Assembly: GCA_934454145.1 (NCBI GenBank)
Contig: CAKSFT010000002.1
Location: 215,690 to 279,689, forward strand
Length of the DNA stretch: 64,000 nucleotides
Direction of reading: 5' to 3'
DNA from: an uncultured Clostridia bacterium
Lineage (GTDB): Bacteria > Bacillota > Clostridia > UBA1381
In this document: positions 37,867 to 45,558 of the stretch, piece after piece
Layout: each line of letters starts with the position of its first letter
Position numbering within the stretch: position 1 is the stretch's first letter
Notes under the pieces: model-generated
Seen by the model: the letters and a program-made list of their open reading frames with translations, nothing else
Told to the model about the DNA's origin: nothing
The model's database searches: none
Program-made: the position numbers and the translations under genes

Positions 37867-37952
37867 TAAAAAATGCGGCAATTACAAAGCTCTGCTTTGT
37901 GATTATATTACAATTTTATAATTTAAAAATTATATGAAAGGACGAGGAAAAA

Positions 37953-40900
37953 GTGAAAGGTAAAAACAAATTGCTTGCTTTGCTGACAGCTTTGGCCTTG
38001 ACGGCGGGATTTGTGCCGGGACAGGTCATGGCGGAAAGCGAAGCGGACACAGGAGAAAAATATGAGGTGAGTGAGGAGGTAAAGGCTCCGTATTTTGAAA
38101 ACATACAGTTTTTGAGCAATGCCATAAAGGACTATAAAAACTATCAGTTTTCACCGGACGTTACCGAGTATTCACTCCAGATTAAGACTTATTCAACAAA
38201 GAATCTTACATTCCAGAAAACGACCGTGTATGACAGCGAAAAATATGACGCGTATGCAGATTATGTCGATGCGGAAGGGGAAAACAGAAGAGTAAACATA
38301 AAAAGCGGCGCACTCACATATCTGGAAAACGTTTCTTTTGACGAAAGTACAGTGAAAGTCACCATTTCCGACAAGGAAAATGCAGAAAATAAAACGGTGT
38401 ACACATACACTGTCACAAGGCCCAGAGATACCTCAAAGACAATTAAGAACAAAACAGGCATAACGCTTGTCCCCGACGGCAGAAGCCTTGAGCAAACCCT
38501 GTACAACGGTGCGGCGGAAGGGACGATGTTTAAGGCGGACAAAGAAGGAAACCCGACTTCCGGGAGCGGCGTTTCGTCAACACAATATGATTATAAGTGT
38601 TATATGTTTGACAGTGCGGATTATTTTTCAATCGATTTTGCCGGCAACACGGCATATCAGCATTTGCGCTATTCCGCAGATGATGGGCAGACATGGGCAG
38701 AACTGCCGGCGGGAGGCGGAAAAACCGCGAAAATAGGTTTTTCGGAAAAATCCGCAAAGGTGATTTTGCAAATTTTGGACGACCTGACCTATTCCGAAAA
38801 CATAAAAGAGGAAAAGGAAGGCTTTGAGGACGCGGAATCTTCGGTTTATACGGTCTATGTACAGCAAGTCGCGGCAGACCTTGAGGGGGCGCAGATTGTT
38901 ACGGCACATGTTGAGAACGGAGAGTGGTATCCGCAGTTTGAGGGGGACAAGTATAACTATACGGTCATGATGCCGACCGGGACAAGCGCCGCAGTGCTTG
39001 AGTATACGATACCCGAGGGCGCAAAAGTGACGCTGGGAAAAGCAGAGCAGATGCCCGGAGAAAACGGCGTGTATACACTGGATTTGGGAACAGCAGCAAA
39101 AAAACTCACCGTTGTTTCGGCAGACGGAACTGTGACAAATACATACAGCTTTTCGATGAAAGCGAAAAAGGCAGGTTATCCCGACAAGGTTGTGGATTTC
39201 CTTTGCATAAACAGTCAGTATACAAACGGTGTGAATCCGGCTGGAAATGCAACAACCCCGTGGGGGTCGCTTGCCGGGACATATACATCAATCGGGAGCT
39301 TTGGCGGATATATCACATATTATTATGAAGATGCAATAAAGGACGGTGCAAACCACAAGTATGGTGTTGATTTTTATGTATACGGCAATGCGAATAAAGG
39401 TCAATCATTTTTTGAACCGGCACAGATTTGGGTGTCGGAGGACGGAGAAACATGGTATGCACTGGCAGGTTCGGCGCATTATGACGAAGGCGTTGAGCAC
39501 AATTACAGTGTGACCTATACCAAAACAGAAAAAGGAAAAACCGCGTGGACCGACAGCCTGGGCAACAGCAATGACGGAAGCGCATATACAGGTCAGTATC
39601 CGTCGTCAGACATTTATTTTATGAACGACTATGCCAAGAAGGACAGCATAACCCTCTCGGGAATCATGCTGCCGGGGGCAAACGGCATGGCGGCAGTGTC
39701 CGGAGTGGCGGTTAATGCATATCCGGTCAGATGGGGATATGCGGACTGTTTCGTCAACGGGACAATCGGCGCCGAGGTCAATCCGTATCTTGACAATTCG
39801 GACTTTGCACTGCCGGCAAACGGCTTTGACCTTGCGTGGGCAGTGGACAGCGAGGGAAACCCTGTTGATGTTTCGGGAAAAGAGTTCCATTATATAAAAG
39901 CACAAACCGCCTCCAATATATGGCATAATTTGTTTGGCGAGAAATCCCCGGAAATCGCAGGTGTACTGCGGACGGCGGAACAAAGCGAGCCGGTCGGACA
40001 GACAGCGGCGCCCAAGGGCGTGACGGTGAGCAACGGTACAGACAAAAAGAGCATTTATTTTAAGGAAGGGGAACAAATCTATAATATTGACGTCGGGGAC
40101 ATGAGATATGTTTCGGTGACTGTCAACGGTGCGGCAGAGGACGATAATATTTATATAAACAACACCAGGGTTGCCCCGGGCGAGGCGGCAAGCGGCTTTG
40201 AAGTGACAAAAGAGTCGGGGGAAAAGCTTGTGCGCATTGTTGTGCAAAACGGTGAAAAAGAACCCCTGATATATCTTTTGAAGCTGAGCGGAAATGCAGA
40301 AAAAACAGACAAGCTGATAGACGGAATCAAAGTTGACGTGCTGGGCGCAGCAAGAACCGCACAGACGGCTGACGGGGAAAATTACAATGTTTCGGTTGGA
40401 TACAGAATCAACTCTGTCGGCATTGTGCCGGTTGCGGCTGCCGACACCGAAATAACGATAAACGGAGAGAAAATAAAGGACAGTTATTCTTTGACAACAG
40501 GCAAGAATATCTTTGACATCACTGCGGAAAAAGACGGAAAAACCGCTGTGGCAGTGCTGTGCATAACGAAAGCGGAGGCGCCGGCGGGGGACGGTACGGT
40601 GCGGGTATTCTTCACTCTGCTGGGCGACGACGCGCACGGCGATGACGGAAGTGTGCATACTTTGAGAAACGGAGGACTCACCACATGGATTCCGCGTACG
40701 ACATATGATGTTGCCGAGCCCGCAACAGTGCTTGATGTGTTTGAAAAGGCTCTGGAAGGGAAATACAGCTTTGTAAATGTGGGCGGAAACTATATTTCCG
40801 AAATTGACGGTCTGGCAGAATTCACAAACGGCACCATGTCGGGGTGGCAGTACACAATAAACGGAAAACACCCGAGTCTTGGGGTTGCGGAACAGAAAAT

Positions 40901-41810
40901 AAATGACGGCGACATCATCATTTTCCACTACACAGACGATTATTCCAAGGAAGAGGGCTCCGAGAAATGGGCCAAGAGAAATACCTCGGGCTCTGCAACC
41001 GAAAAAATCGAAAAATATAAAGTCATTTTTGACACAAGTGAAGGAAGCGCTGTCGCTGAGCAGAGCGTTGAAAAAGGCACGGCTGTGGCAGAACCGGCAG
41101 AACCAAAAAAGGACGGATATAAATTTGACGGCTGGTTTACGGATAAAGAGCTGACCGCAAAATACGATTTTTCACAAAAGGTTGAGAAAGATTTGACTTT
41201 GTATGCAAAATGGGTAAAAGCAGAGGAAGAAGAGCCGGGACAAAAGACGGGATTCAGCGATGTGGGAAAGGACGCATGGTATGAAAAAGCAGTTGATTTT
41301 GTGTGTGCAAAAGGCATCATGACAGGTGTGTCGGAAACGGAATTTGCGCCAATGGCAAAGCTTACACGTGCTATGTTTGTGACAGTGCTTTACAGAATGG
41401 AGAATGAGCCCGAAACAACAGCGTCAGTCTTTGATGATGTGGAAAAGGATTCGTGGTATGAAAAAGCTGTGGCGTGGGCAAATCAAAACGGCATTGTAAA
41501 CGGTGTGTCCGAAACGGAGTTTGCTCCGTCCGGTTATATCACACGCGAGCAGATGGCGGTTATGATGTTCAGATATGCAAAAATGAAGGGATATGACGTT
41601 TCGTGTGGTGAGGAAACAAATATTCTTTCATATGAAGATTTTGCCGAAATATCGGAGTATGCGGTTTCGGCGCTGCAATATGCAGTTGGCGCAGGGATTA
41701 TGTCGGGGAAAAGCAATACGGCCATAAACCCGAAGGACACGGCAACACGCGCAGAAACGGCCGCAGTTTTGATGAGGCTTTTGGAAAAATATGCACAATC
41801 CGAAAAATGA
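37953..41810 (+). CDS. Giant S-layer-anchored DUF4430 protein
   Basis: A 1285-residue secreted surface protein. A GTG start has GAAAGGACGAGG upstream, and the signal peptide ends near VMAESEAD. The N-terminal ~860 residues hold cadherin-like/Ig-type beta modules (for example FSPDVTEYSLQIKTY and YPQFEGDKYNYTVMMPTG). A DUF4430 domain follows (~880-1000; TMSGWQYTINGKHPSLGVAEQ), then an InlB-type B-repeat (~1020-1089; GYKFDGWFTDKELTAKYDFS) and three SLH domains (~1100-1283). It carries the second DUF4430 in the locus and lies 86 nt behind the ECF fusion with no terminator of its own visible between, so it is probably under the same riboswitch. Likely an S-layer receptor that captures corrinoid or a corrinoid complex; that role is inferred. 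Confidence 0.8.
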   Translation: MKGKNKLLALLTALALTAGFVPGQVMAESEADTGEKYEVSEEVKAPYFENIQFLSNAIKDYKNYQFSPDVTEYSLQIKTYSTKNLTFQKTTVYDSEKYDAYADYVDAEGENRRVNIKSGALTYLENVSFDESTVKVTISDKENAENKTVYTYTVTRPRDTSKTIKNKTGITLVPDGRSLEQTLYNGAAEGTMFKADKEGNPTSGSGVSSTQYDYKCYMFDSADYFSIDFAGNTAYQHLRYSADDGQTWAELPAGGGKTAKIGFSEKSAKVILQILDDLTYSENIKEEKEGFEDAESSVYTVYVQQVAADLEGAQIVTAHVENGEWYPQFEGDKYNYTVMMPTGTSAAVLEYTIPEGAKVTLGKAEQMPGENGVYTLDLGTAAKKLTVVSADGTVTNTYSFSMKAKKAGYPDKVVDFLCINSQYTNGVNPAGNATTPWGSLAGTYTSIGSFGGYITYYYEDAIKDGANHKYGVDFYVYGNANKGQSFFEPAQIWVSEDGETWYALAGSAHYDEGVEHNYSVTYTKTEKGKTAWTDSLGNSNDGSAYTGQYPSSDIYFMNDYAKKDSITLSGIMLPGANGMAAVSGVAVNAYPVRWGYADCFVNGTIGAEVNPYLDNSDFALPANGFDLAWAVDSEGNPVDVSGKEFHYIKAQTASNIWHNLFGEKSPEIAGVLRTAEQSEPVGQTAAPKGVTVSNGTDKKSIYFKEGEQIYNIDVGDMRYVSVTVNGAAEDDNIYINNTRVAPGEAASGFEVTKESGEKLVRIVVQNGEKEPLIYLLKLSGNAEKTDKLIDGIKVDVLGAARTAQTADGENYNVSVGYRINSVGIVPVAAADTEITINGEKIKDSYSLTTGKNIFDITAEKDGKTAVAVLCITKAEAPAGDGTVRVFFTLLGDDAHGDDGSVHTLRNGGLTTWIPRTTYDVAEPATVLDVFEKALEGKYSFVNVGGNYISEIDGLAEFTNGTMSGWQYTINGKHPSLGVAEQKINDGDIIIFHYTDDYSKEEGSEKWAKRNTSGSATEKIEKYKVIFDTSEGSAVAEQSVEKGTAVAEPAEPKKDGYKFDGWFTDKELTAKYDFSQKVEKDLTLYAKWVKAEEEEPGQKTGFSDVGKDAWYEKAVDFVCAKGIMTGVSETEFAPMAKLTRAMFVTVLYRMENEPETTASVFDDVEKDSWYEKAVAWANQNGIVNGVSETEFAPSGYITREQMAVMMFRYAKMKGYDVSCGEETNILSYEDFAEISEYAVSALQYAVGAGIMSGKSNTAINPKDTATRAETAAVLMRLLEKYAQSEK

Positions 41811-41845
41811 CGAAATGAAAAGCCGCACAAACTTTAAATAAAAAC

Positions 41846-41874
41846 TTGACATATCGGATTGATTTTGGTATAAT
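41846..41874 (+). promoter_or_regulatory. Consensus sigma-A promoter of greA
   Basis: TTGACA (41846-41851), 17-nt spacer, TATAAT (41869-41874): a perfect consensus. The transcript has a leader of roughly 130 nt before greA, within which I see no recognised motif. Confidence 0.9.
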
Positions 41875-42013
41875 ATAGAGTATGTATTTTAATGAGCAAC
41901 ATGGTTTTATATAACGGTAAAGCTTATAAAGTGTTTTCCCGTATGATGTCCCGGCGGTGCATTTGCTGCCGCGGAACCGGATTTAATTATTCATTAAAAG
42001 GAGTGTTTTGGTT

Positions 42014-42493
42014 ATGGCTGAAAACAAAGAAATTATACTTACTCAGGAAGGTATGCAAAAGCTTAAGGACGAGCTGGAGTATTTGAAGACAGCAAAAAGA
42101 CAGGAAGTGGCGGCAAAAATAAAGGTTGCGCTCGGCTTCGGCGATTTGTCGGAAAATTCCGAATATGACGAGGCGAAGAATGAGCAGGCGGAGGTTGAGG
42201 CGAGAATCAATCAGATTATAGACATGCTTAAGTATGCCAGAATCCTTGACGAAAGCGAAATTGTGGCAGACGAAGTGAGCCTTGGCAGCCGTGTGAAGAT
42301 TCTTGATGTGGAATTTGACGAAGAGCTTGAATATACAATTGTCAGCACAACAGAGGCAGACCCGGCAAACAATAAGCTTTCTCAGGAATCCCCTGTCGGA
42401 AAGGCGCTTATGCACGGTAAAGTGGGAGAAACCGTAAAGGCGGAAACACCGGGCGGAGAAGTTGAATTTAAAATCCTGGAAATTTCCAGATAG
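42014..42493 (+). CDS. greA: Transcription elongation factor GreA
   Basis: A 159-residue factor that rescues backtracked RNA polymerase by stimulating transcript cleavage. The N-terminal coiled coil (LTQEGMQKLKDELEYLK) with the acidic tip region GDLSENSEYDEAKNEQ and the C-terminal FKBP-like domain (SPVGKALMHGKVGETVKAETPGGEVEFKIL) are typical. ATG 42014 is chosen over TTG 42008; AAGGAG lies about 10 nt upstream. Single-gene unit with a consensus promoter and its own terminator. Confidence 0.97.
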   Translation: MAENKEIILTQEGMQKLKDELEYLKTAKRQEVAAKIKVALGFGDLSENSEYDEAKNEQAEVEARINQIIDMLKYARILDESEIVADEVSLGSRVKILDVEFDEELEYTIVSTTEADPANNKLSQESPVGKALMHGKVGETVKAETPGGEVEFKILEISR

Positions 42494-42500
42494 TGTTATT

Positions 42501-42543
42501 AAAAAATCACCTGTTGCATATAGTTGCAATGGGTGATTTTTTT
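42501..42543 (+). terminator. greA terminator, immediately abutting the next start codon
   Basis: Perfect 11-bp outer stem AAAAAATCACC/GGTGATTTTTT, with an inner TTGCA/TGCAA stem and a U-rich tail. The tail ends one base before ATG 42544, and the only Shine-Dalgarno-like sequence of the next gene (GGGTGA) is inside the stem. Confidence 0.8.
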
Positions 42544-43563
42544 ATGAGGAATGATTTGACTGCAAGCGGAGTATACATCGCGGCTGTAATTGGGGCGGGG
42601 TTTGCCTCGGGGAGCGAGATTGTATATTATTTTGCAAAATATGGGAAGATAAGCATATTCGGGGTCATGATTTCAGCCCTTCTTTTTGGACTGTCTGCGT
42701 GGGCTGTGCTGAATTTGTCGGCAAAGCTCGGCGCAGAAAGTTTTGGAGAATTTTTGGTAAAGATATTCCCCAAAAGCCTTGCAAAAGTGATAAACATAAG
42801 CGCGGTTGTTTTTATGTTTTTTGTTTTTGCGGCGATGGTCGCCGGGAGCGGAGAAACGCTTTGCGAGCTTGTCGGGACAAAAAAGAGCGTCGGTGTGGCG
42901 GTTATCCTTGTGCTGACGGTTGCTGTGCTGATGTTTGATGTGCGCGGTCTGATGGCGGCAAACGGTGTTATGTCGGTATTTATCATATTGGGCGTGCTGG
43001 GTGTGTGTTTTTATCTGTACAATTTCCGGGAGATAAATGTATTTTCATATAAAGGAGAATGGGCGGTTTCCGGGACGCTTTATACGGGATATAATATACT
43101 CACGGCAGGCGCGGTTCTTCCGTCTATGAGCAGACATGTGCACAGCAGCAAGCGCGTCGGCTTTGTGTCGGGGGTGTGCATATTTGTGCTTCTGGGCGCT
43201 TTGTGGGGGATAATAAGCATATATCACGGGAAAATCCCGTTGGGAGCGATACCTATGCTTACAATATGCAAAAGGCACGGATATATTTTGAGTGTGCTGT
43301 ACTCGGCGGTTTTGTTTTTGGCGATGCTTACGACAGCACTGGCAAACGGTTTTGCAATCACAGACGCATTTTTGGGGAACAGAAATATCAAGACCTTGTT
43401 TGTCGCCGCACTGGGTTTTTTGTTTGCGGCGATACCTTTTGAATTTTTTGTCGGGAGTGTTTACAGATGGGCAGGATATGTGGGGGTGTTCTTTATGTTC
43501 CGGGTTTTGATAAAAAGCTTTAAAAAAATAAATTATTTAGAAAAACGGCGTAAAATAAAGTAA
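42544..43563 (+). CDS. YkvI-like integral membrane permease
   Basis: A 339-residue membrane protein with about ten hydrophobic segments, matching the YkvI (COG3949) family, distant relatives of amino-acid/sodium symporters. The conserved start ASGVYIAAVIGAGFASGSEIVYYF marks the broken first helix, and YTGYNILTAGAVLPSM is a second typical block. Substrate unknown. I start it at ATG 42544 because family homology begins at this point. Earlier in-frame starts (42493, 42529) would add unlikely residues. The ribosome site is weak and sits inside the greA terminator stem, an odd arrangement described in the findings. Confidence 0.8.
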   Translation: MRNDLTASGVYIAAVIGAGFASGSEIVYYFAKYGKISIFGVMISALLFGLSAWAVLNLSAKLGAESFGEFLVKIFPKSLAKVINISAVVFMFFVFAAMVAGSGETLCELVGTKKSVGVAVILVLTVAVLMFDVRGLMAANGVMSVFIILGVLGVCFYLYNFREINVFSYKGEWAVSGTLYTGYNILTAGAVLPSMSRHVHSSKRVGFVSGVCIFVLLGALWGIISIYHGKIPLGAIPMLTICKRHGYILSVLYSAVLFLAMLTTALANGFAITDAFLGNRNIKTLFVAALGFLFAAIPFEFFVGSVYRWAGYVGVFFMFRVLIKSFKKINYLEKRRKIK

Positions 43564-43610
43564 AATAAAGATATATAAATATATTTGGACTTAAAGAGTA
43601 TTTTTTGGGG

Positions 43611-43639
43611 TTGCAAAGTGAATGGCAATATGGTATTAT
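43611..43639 (+). promoter_or_regulatory. Promoter of the tRNA cluster
   Basis: TTGCAA (43611-43616), 17-nt spacer, TATTAT (43634-43639), about 35 nt before the first tRNA. Confidence 0.65.
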
Positions 43640-43682
43640 AGTCAAGTCGTCGAGATAAGACGGCAGGGTTCGGAAAAGATAA

Positions 43683-43759
43683 CGGGATGTAGCGCAGCTT
43701 GGTAGCGCATCTGGTTTGGGACCAGAGGGCCGCAGGTTCGAATCCTGTCATCCCGACCA
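43683..43759 (+). tRNA. tRNA-Pro (TGG)
   Basis: Acceptor arms CGGGATG/CATCCCG, anticodon loop TTTGGGA with anticodon TGG, T-arm GGTTCGAATCC, encoded CCA. First of four tandem tRNAs. Confidence 0.97.
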
Positions 43760-43770
43760 TATTTTGAGAT

Positions 43771-43846
43771 GGGAGTTTAGCTCAGCTGGGAGAGCGTCTG
43801 CCTTACAAGCAGGATGTCACAGGTTCGAGCCCTGTAACTCCCACCA
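43771..43846 (+). tRNA. tRNA-Val (TAC)
   Basis: Acceptor GGGAGTT/AACTCCC, anticodon stem CTGCC/AGCAG region with loop reading TAC, T-arm GGTTCGAGCC, encoded CCA. Confidence 0.96.
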
Positions 43847-43854
43847 CACAATAT

Positions 43855-43930
43855 GCTGGTGTAGCTCAATTGGTAGAGCAGCTGATTTGTAATCAGCAGG
43901 TCGCGGGTTCGAGTCCCATCACCAGCTCCA
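43855..43930 (+). tRNA. tRNA-Thr (TGT)
   Basis: Acceptor GCTGGTG/CACCAGC, anticodon stem CTGAT/ATCAG with anticodon TGT, encoded CCA. Confidence 0.96.
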
Positions 43931-43933
43931 TAT

Positions 43934-44018
43934 GGGAGAGTTCCCGAGTGGCCAAAGGGGGCAGACTGTAAATCTGTTGCGCTTCGCTTCGATGGTTCGA
44001 ATCCATCCTCTCCCACCA
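43934..44018 (+). tRNA. tRNA-Tyr (GTA)
   Basis: Acceptor GGGAGAG/CTCTCCC, anticodon GTA in GACTGTAAATC, a long variable arm (TTGCGCTTCGCTTCGA) as expected for class II tRNA-Tyr, encoded CCA. Confidence 0.96.
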
Positions 44019-44020
44019 AA

Positions 44021-44054
44021 AATCGGCAAGTACGAAAGTGCTTGCCGATTTTTA
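44021..44054 (+). terminator. Terminator of the tRNA cluster
   Basis: Stem AATCGGCAAG/CTTGCCGATT with loop TACGAAAGTG and a short U run. Confidence 0.75.
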
Positions 44055-44140
44055 CTTATTACTTATTCACTATTCTCTCTTCACTTGGATTTTATGTGCC
44101 GATTTTTGAAAAGTAATAAGTAATAGTGAAAAGTGAAGAG
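44054..44140. repeat. Imperfect inverted repeat
   Basis: The left arm (44054-44085, starting ACTTATTACTTATTCACTATTC) and right arm (44111-44140, ending AATAGTGAAAAGTGAAGAG) are near-complementary around a ~25-nt centre. It resembles small intergenic inverted-repeat elements of Firmicutes. It begins the decayed stretch 44054-45124, which otherwise holds two gene remnants and two terminators. Confidence 0.5.
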
Positions 44141-44193
44141 GTATGGTGCAAACCCGTTTTTGCGAGGTTGGATTTTAATAAAGAGCAGAAGTT

Positions 44194-44343
44194 ATGGATA
44201 GTCCATTAATTTTAAAGTCAAAGCAATTTGTATTAGATATAATTAAGGTTTGTATTCCGTGAAAAGAGAAAAAGAGCATATTAACGAATCAACTTATTCA
44301 CAGCGAAACGGGAAATGATTTTATCGTTAAATTAAAATATCTG
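44194..44343 (+). pseudogene. Remnant of a four-helix-bundle protein gene
   Basis: ATG 44194, preceded by a weak purine-rich stretch (AAAGAGCAGAAG), opens SPLILKSKQFVLDIIKVCIP, then an in-frame TGA (44260). The reading frame continues KEKKSILTNQLIHS and NDFIVKLKYL. This order matches the small four-helix-bundle (S23/Avd-type) family: KSK-FAL-IIK followed by KKE--LS-QL-RSGTS. The stop codon, the missing middle helices and the lack of a C-terminus indicate a dead gene. Family assignment is from memory of the motif pattern and rests on a short match. Confidence 0.4.
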
Positions 44344-44840
44344 AATAGTTCGTTTTGTCCGGAATATTAGATACACCGAAGTGTATCTGATATTTTTTGT
44401 TGCTGAAATTCGGCATAAACCAATGATTCACGGCGGCAGACGGTATAAAATTGTTTTTTTGCATAGGAGCTTTTGGGGACATAGCCTTGCCGTCCTCTGC
44501 ACGCTCCGTAGTCCAACGGCTTGCACTGTCATCATCGGCTATGTCTCTGCTGCTTTCCACATCATCGTTTCCGACTTCATCATCTACAATAACATCACTC
44601 ACATCAACCTCGCTGACATTTATACCTATGCTGTTATAACAGACAGTGACAAAAATCCGGCAGATGAAGAAACCACCTCACTTTTGGAAAAGTCGGAATG
44701 TTTGGTTTACAGCACGAAAAACGGCGATGTTCATGTTGTTTCTGACAGTAAAGAAATAAAAATAATGCAGTAAATTTTAAAAATTAACCGCTTTTTAACC
44801 TTGATATGTTACAGTAATCCTGAAAACGGAGGTGAACCAA

Positions 44841-45047
44841 ATGGAAATAAGGACAGTCGCCAACCGTTTAGGTCATGCGACCGCATCCACAACTACAAAC
44901 ATATATGCGCACACTATAAAATCCGCTGATGAAATGGCGGCCGAAAAATTGGCGGGACATATTAAATCCCATGAAAAGAAATGCAAATTAAGGACGGTTA
45001 AAACCGTTCTTTTTTTGTGCAAAAAATATCCAATAAAGGACAAATAA
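44841..45047 (+). pseudogene. C-terminal remnant of a tyrosine recombinase/integrase
   Basis: Only about 50 residues match: IRTVANRLGHATASTT, then NIYAH with the nucleophilic tyrosine, then KSADEMAAEKLA. This is the last catalytic part of phage/ICE tyrosine integrases (LGH histidine plus active-site Tyr). Everything upstream, including the first catalytic arginine, is missing and replaced by unrelated sequence. It lies between a four-tRNA cluster and a tRNA-Thr, typical integration territory, and is followed by a terminator. Probably what is left of an integrated element. Confidence 0.7.
44990..45017 (+). terminator. Intrinsic terminator after the integrase remnant
   Basis: Hairpin AAGGACGGTT/AACCGTTCTT with an AA loop region and a T7 run. 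Confidence 0.65.
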
Positions 45048-45078
45048 AGGACAAAAGCATCAAAACTATATTAAGGCA

Positions 45079-45120
45079 AAAAAAAACAACCGCTCAACAA
45101 ATGGCATAGTTAAGCGGTTT
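45079..45120 (-). terminator. Terminator of tRNA-Thr (minus strand)
   Basis: On the minus strand AACCGCTTAAC pairs with GTTGAGCGGTT (one mismatch) and is followed by GTTTTTTTT. It lies directly downstream of the minus-strand tRNA-Thr. Confidence 0.7.
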
Positions 45121-45124
45121 TCTT

Positions 45125-45200
45125 TGGAGCTGATGACGGGAATCGAACCCGTGACCTCTACACTACCAATGTAGTGCTCTACCGACTGAGCTACATCAGC
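45125..45200 (-). tRNA. tRNA-Thr (GGT)
   Basis: Minus strand: acceptor GCTGATG/CATCAGC, D-arm AGCTCAGTCGGTAGAGC, anticodon stem CTACA/TGTAG with loop TTGGTAG (anticodon GGT), T-arm GGGTTCGATTCCC, encoded CCA. Confidence 0.96.
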
Positions 45201-45486
45201 ACAACAAAGATATTATACCTTATATATCCTGTTTTGTCAATACAAAAAAACAAAAAAATATAAATATTGTGGTTTTCTTCAGATAATAAAACGGCAGATG
45301 AGGAGAGCGTTGCACAACAGGGGAAAAATAACAGTTGAAGGGGCTGAGTGGTATATGATATAATTTTTATAAAACATGGGATATTTACGCATTTCCGGCT
45401 GATTGCCGATGCGTGCAGCAAAGCAATTATAATTAAGGTATGGGCATATTGCAGGAATTTTCCCCAATGTGTCAAAAATTTAAAAA

Positions 45487-45525
45487 TACAACTCTGCAAA
45501 TCCGTTGTATAATTAAGTTGTACAA
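45487..45525 (+). promoter_or_regulatory. Candidate promoter/operator of the PTS operon
   Basis: TATAAT at 45508-45513 is overlapped by an inverted repeat TACAAC (45487) / GTTGTA (45504), and TTGTACAA follows at 45518. No good -35 box is present, which would suit an activated promoter bound by the downstream PRD regulator. The remainder of the 45201-45558 gap shows nothing else I can name. Confidence 0.3.
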
Positions 45526-45558
45526 AGGATATGCGGAATGAAAAGGAGCTGATTGGCT

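Noticed and set aside
39606..40928. 440-residue minus-strand frame within the giant DUF4430 gene
   Set aside because: Shadow of an obvious secreted multidomain protein; no family motifs.
44381..44773. 130-residue plus-strand open frame in the decayed tRNA-side interval
   Set aside because: The N-terminal two thirds look random and no ribosome site precedes it. The last ~40 residues could be a gene fragment but I cannot tie them to any family.
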